A DNA stretch of 37,717 nt from Pelagibacteraceae bacterium AG-365-D07 (GTDB taxonomy: Bacteria > Pseudomonadota > Alphaproteobacteria > Pelagibacterales > Pelagibacteraceae): NCBI GenBank assembly GCA_003280005.1, contig QCGH01000013.1, positions 1-37,717 of the forward strand, read 5' to 3'. Positions 28,480 through 36,127 of the stretch are shown one piece after another. The notes under the pieces were generated by a model, which saw nothing but the letters and a program-made list of their open reading frames with translations, was not told the DNA's origin and made no database searches. Each line of letters begins with the position of its first letter. Position 1 is the stretch's first letter. The translations under genes and the position numbers were made by a program.

Positions 28480-29129
28480 TGCACAATTTAATTAAAAGAG
28501 TTATTACATCTTTAATTTTAATTTCAATACTTATACCAGGATTATTTTATTACAAAAATATATGGCTATTTTTAGTAATTTTAGTAACAATTATTTCATA
28601 TCTAGAACTAAGTAATTTGATTAAAAAAATTTGGAGAAAAAATAAAATAAAAATATTTTTTATAAATTTAATTGGTTTATGTTATTTTTTATTTTTTGCT
28701 TATGCAGCTAATGACTTTGCTAAACTCAGTGCTAATATGTTTTTTGTTTTGTCGATTTGTTTTTTTTCAGATATTGGTGGATATGTTATTGGTAAAACAA
28801 TTGGTGGAAAAAAGTTAACTAAAATAAGTCCAAATAAAACTGTTTCTGGAACAATAGGATCATTTATTTTTTCACTTGTTCCTTTAATTATTATATGGAG
28901 TTTATATTCTGATAGAATAAACCTAAGTTTAATAAAATTATTAATTCTTACAATTATTTTATCTTTTATATGTCAAGTCGGTGATCTTTTTATCTCATTT
29001 TTGAAAAGAAAAGCTAATGTTAAAGATACCGGTACAATTCTCCCAGGACATGGCGGATTATTAGATCGAATAGATGGAATATTGTTCGTAGTTCCTGTTG
29101 CTTATTTAATAAATGAAACTTTTTATTAA
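28479..29129 (+). CDS. cdsA: phosphatidate cytidylyltransferase
   Basis: CDP-diacylglycerol synthase, the branch-point enzyme of phospholipid synthesis in the inner membrane. The 216-residue protein is shorter than E. coli CdsA (285) and has fewer N-terminal helices, with about six predicted helices. The family signature is complete: FFSDIGGYVIGKTIGGKKL, then SPNKTVSGTIGS. The C-terminal CQVGDLFISFLKRKANVKDTG leads into LPGHGGLLDRIDGI. The start overlaps uppS by 1 base, and dxr follows after 3. Confidence 0.95.
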   Translation: MHNLIKRVITSLILISILIPGLFYYKNIWLFLVILVTIISYLELSNLIKKIWRKNKIKIFFINLIGLCYFLFFAYAANDFAKLSANMFFVLSICFFSDIGGYVIGKTIGGKKLTKISPNKTVSGTIGSFIFSLVPLIIIWSLYSDRINLSLIKLLILTIILSFICQVGDLFISFLKRKANVKDTGTILPGHGGLLDRIDGILFVVPVAYLINETFY

Positions 29130-29132
29130 TAA

Positions 29133-30302
29133 ATGAAAAATAAAATTGCAATACTTGGATCAACTGGCTCTATTGGATTTACTACTCTTAAAATAATTAA
29201 AAAAGATAAAAAAAATTTTGAAATAAAACTCTTATCCACAAATGATAATGCAAAAAAAATATTTAAGCAAGCAAAAGAATTTAATGTTAAAAATGTAATT
29301 ATAATTAATCCAATAAAATTTAACTCATGGAAAAGTAAATTTAAAAAAAATAAAATAAAAATTTATAATAATTTTACCTGCATAAATAAAATTTTTAAAA
29401 AAAAAATAGATTATTCAATAAATGCAATTTCTGGTGTTGATGGATTAAACCCAACTTTGAAAATAATAAAATTTTCAAAGAGAATTGCTATAGCGAATAA
29501 AGAATCCATTATCTGTGGTTGGAATCTTATCAGTAAAGAATTAAAGAAATACAAAACACAATTTATCCCTGTTGATTCTGAGCATTTTTCAATATATCAG
29601 CTTATAAAAAATCAAAACCCGTCTTTGATCAAAAAAATTGTTCTAACCGCTTCTGGTGGACCATTTTTTAACAGAAAACAAAAAAAAAAAATTTCTGTGC
29701 AAGATGCATTAAAGCATCCAAATTGGAAAATGGGAAAAAAAATAACAATTGACTCATCAACTTTAGTTAATAAAGTTTTTGAAGTTATTGAAGCTAAAAA
29801 AATATTTAATTTAAAAATGAAAGATATAAGTATTTTGGTTAATCAAAATTCGTATATTCATGCAATTGTACTTTTTAAAAACGGTATTATCAAATTATTA
29901 GCGCATGAAACAAAAATGGACATACCTATTTCAAACTCAATTTATGAGGCTTCTGCTGAAAACAAAATTAATAGTAAAGATTTAAATATTAATAAAATAA
30001 ATAATATTAATTTAACACGACCTGAGATAAATCAATTTAAGGTTTTGAAAATTTTAAAATTAATTCCTTCCAAAGATAGTCTTTTCGAAACTGTATTAAT
30101 TACAGTAAATGATGAACTGGTAGACTTATTTCTAAATAGAAAAATTGAGTATAAAATGATATCTGCACTTCTATTAAAAATAATTAATTTTAAAAATTTA
30201 AAAAAATATTGTAAAGTCAAACCGATTTCGATTGAGCAAATTTATAAAACACGAAATTATGTAAAAAGAGTAGTTAAAACATATGTTAGTAAATCTTATT
30301 AA
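29133..30302 (+). CDS. dxr: 1-deoxy-D-xylulose 5-phosphate reductoisomerase
   Basis: Second step of the MEP isoprenoid pathway: NADPH-dependent conversion of DXP to MEP. The 389-residue protein has the nucleotide-binding ILGSTGSIGFTTL at the N-terminus and NKESIICGW. PVDSEHFSIYQ carries the metal- and substrate-binding Asp, Glu and His. ASGGPF, HPNWKMGKKITIDSSTLVNK and the Glu of VFEVIEA follow. The usual HPQSVIH stretch reads NQNSYIH here: the downstream His (E. coli His257 equivalent) is kept but HPQ is replaced. The end overlaps bamA by 20 bases; no rseP lies between them. Confidence 0.95.
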   Translation: MKNKIAILGSTGSIGFTTLKIIKKDKKNFEIKLLSTNDNAKKIFKQAKEFNVKNVIIINPIKFNSWKSKFKKNKIKIYNNFTCINKIFKKKIDYSINAISGVDGLNPTLKIIKFSKRIAIANKESIICGWNLISKELKKYKTQFIPVDSEHFSIYQLIKNQNPSLIKKIVLTASGGPFFNRKQKKKISVQDALKHPNWKMGKKITIDSSTLVNKVFEVIEAKKIFNLKMKDISILVNQNSYIHAIVLFKNGIIKLLAHETKMDIPISNSIYEASAENKINSKDLNINKINNINLTRPEINQFKVLKILKLIPSKDSLFETVLITVNDELVDLFLNRKIEYKMISALLLKIINFKNLKKYCKVKPISIEQIYKTRNYVKRVVKTYVSKSY

Positions 30303-32547
30303 AATTTGTAAGAGCGTTATTTTATTTATTTTTTTTAATTTTGTGTTGTACGTAAATGTAACTTACGCAGATATTATTAATGATTTTAAAATATCTGGTA
30401 ACGATAGAATCTCAAATGAGACAATAATTTTATTTAGCGGATACAAACTTAAAGATGATATTAACAATGATGATCTAAATGAACTTCTAAAAAATTTATA
30501 CAAAACTACTTTTTTTAAAAATGTTAATATTGAATTTGAAAATAACACTTTGTTTATTGATGTTGTGGAAAATCCTTTAGTCCAAACTATTATATTTGAA
30601 GGTATAAAAAATGATACACTAAAAGAAAATATTAAGGAAATACTCTTTTTAAGAGAAAAATCTTCGTTCGCTGAAAATAAAGTAAAGGATGACCAGAATA
30701 GGATTATAAATACTTTAAGAATGAGCGGTTATTATTTTGCACAAATTTCAACTAATGTTAAAAAAAATGATAATAATACAGTTGATATAATTTATTCAGT
30801 AGAATTAGGTGATAAAGCTTTAATTAAAAATATAAAATTTATTGGAAATAAAATTTTTAAAGATAACAAGTTAAGAAAAGTAATTGTTTCCGAAGAGGCA
30901 AAATTTTGGAAATTTTTATCCTCTAAAAAATATATCGATGTTCAAAGATTTAATTTAGATGCAGATTTATTAACAAATTTTTATAAAAATAATGGATACT
31001 ATAATGCAAAAGTTAATAGTTCATTTGCTCAAATAATAAAAGATGAATATTTTGAGATTGTGTTCAATATTGATGCCGGAAAAAAATATTTTTTTAATGA
31101 TTTAGTTTTAAATATACCAATAGAATATAATAAAAATGATTTTTCAAATTTAAATGAAACTTTAATAAATTTAAAAGAAAAATCATATTCTCTTAATAAA
31201 ATTGAAGATATTCTTGATGATATAGATCTAATTGCACTAGATAAAGATTATGAGTTTGTAAGCGCAACCTATAATGAAAAAATTGTGGATGGTAATAAAA
31301 TTAATCTTACTATCAATTTAAAGGACTCAGAAAAATTTTATATTCAAAAAATTAATATTTATGGAAATACAATTACATCAGAAAGAGTAATAAGAAATCA
31401 ATTATTGGCAGACGAAGGTGATCCTTACAATGAACTTTTGGTTAATAAGTCTCAAAATAATATTAGAGCGTTAAATATTTTTAAAACCGTTGATCTTGAA
31501 ACTGACACTAATAAAAATGAAATGTTAAAAACAATCGATATAAAGGTTGAAGAAAAACCAACAGGTGAAATCTTCGCAGGAGCGGGAACAGGTACAAATG
31601 GCTCATCTATTTCTTTTGGATTAAATGAGAATAATTATAATGGCGAAGGTATAAAGTTGGGGACTGATTTTTCTTTATCAGAGGAATCTTTTACTGGCAG
31701 TTTATTTATAAATGAGCCTAATTATAAAAACTCAAATAGATCATTCAACCGGAGTGTTGAAAGAATTGAGGATGATAAGCTAAGTAGTTTTGGATATAAA
31801 ACAGAAAAAACAGGATTTACAATTGGTACTTCATATGAGCAATATGACGACATTTTCTTTAGTCCAAAATTAAATAACTATTACGAAAAAATTACAACCA
31901 ACTCAAAAGCCTCAGCCGCAAAACGTAAACAAGATGGAGATTATTTTGATTTTTTAGTTGATTATAGGATTACATTAAATAAGTTAAATCAGAACTTTAA
32001 TCCAACAGATGGATTTAAATTTACATTTTCACAAGAGTTACCATTGGTAACTGAAGATTATTCACTAATAAATAAATTAAACTATTCAAAATACTATCAA
32101 ACTTCAAATGGCACAATTCTTTCTTTTGATATTTTTACAGCAGCTGCAAATTCATTATCTGATGATGACGTAAGAGTTACTAAAAGAATATTTATACCTT
32201 CTAAAAAATTAAGAGGGTTTGAGCCTGGAAAAATTGGTCCTAAAGATGGATCTGATTACATCGGCGGAAATTATGCTTCATCATTTAATGTAGCCTCAAC
32301 ACTACCAGATTTATTTGCTGATGTTCAAAATTTAGATGTAAGTATTTTTTATGATGCCGCAAATGTTTGGGGTGTAGATTATGACTCTTCAATTGATGAA
32401 AATAGTAAAATTAGATCCTCTACTGGTTTAGCTATAGATTGGTTCACACCAATTGGTCCTTTAAGTTTATCATATTCATTTCCAATCACCAAAGCTTCAA
32501 CAGATACAACAGAAACTATTAGATTTAATATAGGTACAACATTTTAG
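30283..32547 (+). CDS. bamA: outer membrane protein assembly factor BamA
   Basis: The Omp85 insertase that folds beta-barrel proteins into the outer membrane. The 754-residue protein begins with a basic N-terminus and a hydrophobic stretch (about 11-28), and signal peptide cleavage is likely after TYA (29). About five POTRA domains cover residues 30-415, with repeated GN/GY elements. The 16-strand barrel follows, containing LRGFEPGKIGPKD and GGNYASSFN, and IGPLSLSYSFPI near the end. The final residue is Phe, the usual outer-membrane targeting signal. The ATG lies 20 bases inside dxr. An OmpH/Skp-like chaperone gene follows with a 1-base overlap, a natural functional partner. Confidence 0.96.
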   Translation: MLVNLIKICKSVILFIFFNFVLYVNVTYADIINDFKISGNDRISNETIILFSGYKLKDDINNDDLNELLKNLYKTTFFKNVNIEFENNTLFIDVVENPLVQTIIFEGIKNDTLKENIKEILFLREKSSFAENKVKDDQNRIINTLRMSGYYFAQISTNVKKNDNNTVDIIYSVELGDKALIKNIKFIGNKIFKDNKLRKVIVSEEAKFWKFLSSKKYIDVQRFNLDADLLTNFYKNNGYYNAKVNSSFAQIIKDEYFEIVFNIDAGKKYFFNDLVLNIPIEYNKNDFSNLNETLINLKEKSYSLNKIEDILDDIDLIALDKDYEFVSATYNEKIVDGNKINLTINLKDSEKFYIQKINIYGNTITSERVIRNQLLADEGDPYNELLVNKSQNNIRALNIFKTVDLETDTNKNEMLKTIDIKVEEKPTGEIFAGAGTGTNGSSISFGLNENNYNGEGIKLGTDFSLSEESFTGSLFINEPNYKNSNRSFNRSVERIEDDKLSSFGYKTEKTGFTIGTSYEQYDDIFFSPKLNNYYEKITTNSKASAAKRKQDGDYFDFLVDYRITLNKLNQNFNPTDGFKFTFSQELPLVTEDYSLINKLNYSKYYQTSNGTILSFDIFTAAANSLSDDDVRVTKRIFIPSKKLRGFEPGKIGPKDGSDYIGGNYASSFNVASTLPDLFADVQNLDVSIFYDAANVWGVDYDSSIDENSKIRSSTGLAIDWFTPIGPLSLSYSFPITKASTDTTETIRFNIGTTF

Positions 32548-33068
32548 TGAAAAAAATTAATTTTTTTATTTATGTAATATTTCTTATTTTAATTTCAAAC
32601 TACAGCTATAGCCAAAATATAGCATATGCTAACTTAGATTTAATAATTAAAAATTCTAATGTTGGTAAAAAAATTATAACTTATTTTGAAGATAAAAATA
32701 AAGAAACGATTAAACAAATTAAAAATGAGGAAAAAAAAATTAGAGAAAAAGAAAAATCTTTAATATCACAAAAGAATATTCTTCAAGAGGATGAATATTT
32801 AAAAAAAGTAAACATGATTAAAAAAGAAGTAGAAGTATTTAATAATAATAGTAAAGAAAAGATAAATCAACTCAATATCAAAAAAGAAAAAATTTCAAAA
32901 TTATTTTTAGTTGAGGTTAATAAAATTTTAAGAGACTATGCTGAAACAAATAATATAGACATTATTTTTTCTTCAAATCAAATGCTTATAGGAAAATCAA
33001 ATTTAGACCTTACAAAAAATATTTTAGAAAACGTAAATAATAAAATTAATAATTTTAAAATTGAATAA
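32547..33068 (+). CDS. skp: OmpH/Skp-family periplasmic chaperone
   Basis: A 173-residue secreted protein with an N-terminal signal peptide (KK, then about 15 hydrophobic residues, with likely cleavage near YSYSQN). A short beta strand IAYANLDLIIKNS follows, then a long charged coiled-coil (about 45-125) and a C-terminal strand region IDIIFSSNQMLIG. This is the Skp/OmpH layout: a 'jellyfish' trimer that carries unfolded outer-membrane proteins to BamA. Start is GTG overlapping the bamA stop (TAGTG). Sequence conservation in this family is low, so the call rests on architecture, length and position. Confidence 0.85.
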   Translation: MKKINFFIYVIFLILISNYSYSQNIAYANLDLIIKNSNVGKKIITYFEDKNKETIKQIKNEEKKIREKEKSLISQKNILQEDEYLKKVNMIKKEVEVFNNNSKEKINQLNIKKEKISKLFLVEVNKILRDYAETNNIDIIFSSNQMLIGKSNLDLTKNILENVNNKINNFKIE

Positions 33069-33517
33069 TGAAAGATAAATTAAATAAACAAGAAATAATT
33101 GATTTGCTACCTCATAGAGATCCAATGCTATTAATTGACGAATTAGTAAATATCAAAAAATTATTTTCAGCAACAGCTATTGTAAATGTTAAAAAAGACA
33201 GTTTTTTTGTGCAAGGTCATTTTCCTGGTCAGCCTGTAATGCCGGGAGTTTTAATTGTTGAAGCTTTTGGTCAAGCTGCTGCTGCATTAACAGCCGCAGG
33301 TATTGATAAAAAAGAATATGAAAATAAGTTAGTATTTTTAATGAGTGTCGAAAAAGCAAGATTTAGAAACCCTGTTATACCCAATTGTAAACTCGAGCTC
33401 AATATAGAGGCTATAAGATCCCATGGAAGAGTTTGGAAATATAAAGGTGAGGCCTTTGTTAGCGGCAAAAAAATGGCTGATGCACAGTGGTCTGCAACAA
33501 TTGTTGATAGGAAATAA
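33068..33517 (+). CDS. fabZ: 3-hydroxyacyl-ACP dehydratase FabZ
   Basis: Hot-dog-fold dehydratase of fatty acid elongation; it competes with LpxA and LpxD for 3-hydroxyacyl-ACP, which explains its place among lipid A genes. The 149-residue protein has LLPHRDPMLLID (13-24) and the catalytic segment GHFPGQPVMPGVLIVEAFGQ, with His51 and Glu65. The end pattern EAIRSHGRVWKYKG is also typical. The start overlaps skp by 1 base (TAATG). It comes before lpxD, whereas in most proteobacteria lpxD comes first. A 54-base gap with a hairpin follows. Confidence 0.97.
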   Translation: MKDKLNKQEIIDLLPHRDPMLLIDELVNIKKLFSATAIVNVKKDSFFVQGHFPGQPVMPGVLIVEAFGQAAAALTAAGIDKKEYENKLVFLMSVEKARFRNPVIPNCKLELNIEAIRSHGRVWKYKGEAFVSGKKMADAQWSATIVDRK

Positions 33518-33544
33518 TTAGCAATAAATCTTGATAAGCAATTG

Positions 33545-33571
33545 GATTAAGTTTTGATATTAAACTTAATT
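33545..33571 (+). promoter_or_regulatory. inverted repeat abutting the lpxD start codon
   Basis: Bases 33546-33554 (ATTAAGTTT) pair perfectly with 33562-33570 (AAACTTAAT) around a 7-base loop, and a G-T pair 33545/33571 could extend the stem. The stem ends exactly one base before the lpxD ATG at 33572, so it would cover the ribosome-binding region, and no Shine-Dalgarno sequence is visible. It sits in the only real gap within the skp-lpxB cluster. It is A/T-rich and has no following T-run, so it is not a good terminator. A role in limiting lpxD translation, or in RNA processing, is inference. Confidence 0.5.
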
Positions 33572-34549
33572 ATGGTTAATCCATTTTTTAAAAATACAGG
33601 ACCATACGAAATTAATCAATTGTTACAATTAGTTGGTTTGGTAAATCAAAATTTTCCTCAAGAAAAAATAGAGGATATTAAAGATCTTAAATCTTCACAA
33701 AATAAAAATATTACTTTTTTTCACTCAAATAAATATATCCAATTAGCCAAAATAACCAAAGCATCATATTGTATAACAACTGAAAAACTTAAATCATTTT
33801 TACCAAACTCTTGTAAAGCTATAATTTCAGATAAAGTGTTATTGCACACATCACAAATAACAAAAATCTTTTATCCAGATTCAGTTACCGATGATTTCGA
33901 TATTTCTGTAAAAGACATAAAGAATACTTCATTTAAAGATAAAGTTAAATATGGAAACAATGTAATGATTGGAAATAATGTAAAAGTAGGCTCCAATTGT
34001 TTAATTGGACACAACTCAATTATAGAAAAAAATGTATCTATAGGAGATAATTGTTCAATAGGATCAAATGTAATAATTAGAAATTCATTAATTAAAAACA
34101 ATGTAAATATTTTAGATGGATGCGTAATAGGAAAAAAAGGTTTTGGTTTTTTCCCAAATAAAAATAATAATATTAGGTATCCACAAGTTGGCATTGTGAT
34201 TATTGAAGACAACGCTGAAATAGGATGTGGATCTACAATTGACAGGGGCTCTCTCTCAAATACAATAATCGGAAAAAATACTTATTTAGATAATCAGATT
34301 CATATAGCTCACAATGTTAAGATTGGTGAAAATTGTATTATTGCAGGACAAGTTGGATTTGCAGGTAGCTCAACTTTAGGTAATAATGTAATGATAGGTG
34401 GACAAGCTGGAATTTCTGGACATCTTAAAATTGGTAACAATGTTCAAATTGGTGGAGGAAGCGGTGTAATTAAAGATGTGCCAGATAATTCTAAAGTAAT
34501 GGGATATCCAGCTAAAGATTTAAGAAATTTTATTAGAGAAAATAAATGA
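33572..34549 (+). CDS. lpxD: UDP-3-O-(3-hydroxyacyl)glucosamine N-acyltransferase
   Basis: Third step of lipid A synthesis: adds the N-linked 3-hydroxyacyl chain. Using ATG 33572, rather than a TTG at 33554 inside a hairpin, gives 325 residues starting MVNPFFKNTGPY. An N-terminal uridine-binding domain (about 1-100, with NITFFHSNKY) is followed by a left-handed beta-helix of hexapeptide repeats (about 115-290). The catalytic His lies in IHIAHNVKIGENCIIAGQ. GKKGFGFFPNK is the expected substrate loop, and the end GYPAKDLRNF is typical. Downstream, lpxA overlaps by 4 bases. Confidence 0.96.
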   Translation: MVNPFFKNTGPYEINQLLQLVGLVNQNFPQEKIEDIKDLKSSQNKNITFFHSNKYIQLAKITKASYCITTEKLKSFLPNSCKAIISDKVLLHTSQITKIFYPDSVTDDFDISVKDIKNTSFKDKVKYGNNVMIGNNVKVGSNCLIGHNSIIEKNVSIGDNCSIGSNVIIRNSLIKNNVNILDGCVIGKKGFGFFPNKNNNIRYPQVGIVIIEDNAEIGCGSTIDRGSLSNTIIGKNTYLDNQIHIAHNVKIGENCIIAGQVGFAGSSTLGNNVMIGGQAGISGHLKIGNNVQIGGGSGVIKDVPDNSKVMGYPAKDLRNFIRENK

Positions 34550-35331
34550 TTGATAAAACAGCTATTATAGATCAAAATGCAAAAGTTCATGCAAGTGCTA
34601 AAATTGGTCCTTACACAGTGATTGGTCCAAATGTTGAAGTGGGTGAAAATGTAATAATTCATTCACATGTAAGTATTTCAGGTAATACTAAAATAGGTAA
34701 TGGAAATGTTTTTTATCCATTTGCGTCAATAGGAAATGATCCACAAGATCTAAAATATAATGGTGAAAAAACTTTATTAGAAATTGGAGATAATAACAAA
34801 TTTAGAGAGTATGTTACTGTTAATCCAGGTACTGTTGGTGGAGGAGGGTTAACAAAAATTGGAAACAATTGTCTATTTATGATTTCATCACATATTGCAC
34901 ATGACTGCAATGTTGGAAATAATGTAATTATAGCAAATAACGTACCTTTAGGAGGTCATGTAAAAATAGAAAATAATGTAGTAATAGGTGGAAATTCAGC
35001 AGTACAACAGTTTACTAGAATTGGACAAATGGCAATGATTGGTGGAATGACAGGAGTGTTGCATGATGTTATTCCTTATGGTTTATCTGTTGGAAATAGA
35101 AATTATTTACAGGGTTTAAATTTAATAGGATTAAGAAGATCAAATTTTGAAAACAAAGATATATTAGGACTTTCAGAGGCCTATAAAGAAATATTTGCAA
35201 CCAAAAATCTCACAGACAATCTTAATAAACTTAACGGGGCTTTTCGAAAAAATCCTTTGGTAAAAAATGTTATAGAATTCATAAATAAGGATAAAAAGAG
35301 ATCTATTTGTACACCTTTTTCGAAGGAGTAG
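34546..35331 (+). CDS. lpxA: UDP-N-acetylglucosamine O-acyltransferase
   Basis: First step of lipid A synthesis: transfers 3-hydroxyacyl from ACP to UDP-GlcNAc. The 261-residue protein has an N-terminal beta-helix of hexapeptide repeats (about 5-185) and a C-terminal helical domain. Conserved segments are IGPNVEVGENV, ASIGNDPQDLKY, REYVTVNPGT, and MISSHIAHDCNVGNNVIIAN with the catalytic His. GLSVGNRNYLQGLNLIGLRR follows. Length matches E. coli LpxA (262). Overlap with lpxD is 4 bases; lpxI starts 1 base after its stop with a good GGAG ribosome site near 35323-35328. Confidence 0.97.
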   Translation: MIDKTAIIDQNAKVHASAKIGPYTVIGPNVEVGENVIIHSHVSISGNTKIGNGNVFYPFASIGNDPQDLKYNGEKTLLEIGDNNKFREYVTVNPGTVGGGGLTKIGNNCLFMISSHIAHDCNVGNNVIIANNVPLGGHVKIENNVVIGGNSAVQQFTRIGQMAMIGGMTGVLHDVIPYGLSVGNRNYLQGLNLIGLRRSNFENKDILGLSEAYKEIFATKNLTDNLNKLNGAFRKNPLVKNVIEFINKDKKRSICTPFSKE

Positions 35332-35332
35332 T

Positions 35333-36127
35333 ATGATTGGTTTAATATTTGGAGAAACAAGTTTTCCACTAGAAATACTTAAAAAAATCAAGCAAAGAAA
35401 AAAAAAATACATAATAATAGACTTTACCGTTTCTAAAAAATTTAAAAAAAATAAAAAATCCTTCTCTGTCTCTATTGGTCAATTTGGAAAAATAATTAAT
35501 ATTCTTAAAGAAAATAATTGCAAAAAAGTACTATTTGCTGGAAAAGTAAATAAACCTAATTTTTCTAAATTAAAATTAGATTTTAAAGGTATTTATTATA
35601 TTCCTAGAATAATTAAAGCATCTAAACTCGGAGATGCAGCAATACTTAAAGAAATCATTAAAATATTAGATCAAAACAAGATCAAAACTGAGAATTCACT
35701 TACATTTAATCCCGAACTATCATTAAAGAAAGGCAATTATTCAAAGATTAAACCAAATACACAAGATCAATTAGATATTAAAAAAGCAATAAAAACTTTA
35801 AATAATTTAAGACAATATAATTTTAGCCAAGGAGTTGTTGTTAGAAACAAAAAAGTAATTTCCATAGAAGGAAAAGGTGGAACAAAAAGAATGCTTGAAA
35901 AAAGCAAAAGTAAAAAATTTAGAAATCATGGTGTCTTAGTTAAGTTTCCCAAAAAGAAACAAGACCTTAGAGTTGACCTACCTACTATTGGGTTGAAAAC
36001 TTTAAAACAAAGTAAGAATGCAGGATTAAAAGGTATTGTTATAAAAAGTAAACAACATGTTTTTTTAGATAAAAAAAAATGTATTAAATTTGCTAATAAA
36101 AATAGGATGTTTATCTCAGTAAAATGA
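35333..36127 (+). CDS. lpxI: UDP-2,3-diacylglucosamine pyrophosphatase LpxI
   Basis: Hydrolyses UDP-2,3-diacylglucosamine to lipid X plus UMP. LpxI is the alternative to LpxH and is typical of alphaproteobacteria. The 264-residue protein starts IGLIFGETSFPLEILKKI. It has KKVLFAGKVNKPNFSKLKLD in the middle and LGDAAILKEIIKILD (usually GDDALL). The C-terminal catalytic domain holds GTKRMLEKSK, the acidic DLRVDLPTIGLKTLKQSKNAGLKGI, and ends in a DKKKCIKFANKNRMFI pattern. It is unusually Lys-rich (several KKK runs) but complete. Position between lpxA and lpxB is the standard LpxI context, and the end overlaps lpxB by 4 bases. Confidence 0.92.
   Translation: MIGLIFGETSFPLEILKKIKQRKKKYIIIDFTVSKKFKKNKKSFSVSIGQFGKIINILKENNCKKVLFAGKVNKPNFSKLKLDFKGIYYIPRIIKASKLGDAAILKEIIKILDQNKIKTENSLTFNPELSLKKGNYSKIKPNTQDQLDIKKAIKTLNNLRQYNFSQGVVVRNKKVISIEGKGGTKRMLEKSKSKKFRNHGVLVKFPKKKQDLRVDLPTIGLKTLKQSKNAGLKGIVIKSKQHVFLDKKKCIKFANKNRMFISVK

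Noticed and set aside
33554-33571. TTG upstream start for lpxD
   Set aside because: It lies inside the inverted repeat and adds six non-conserved residues; ATG 33572 gives a normal N-terminus.
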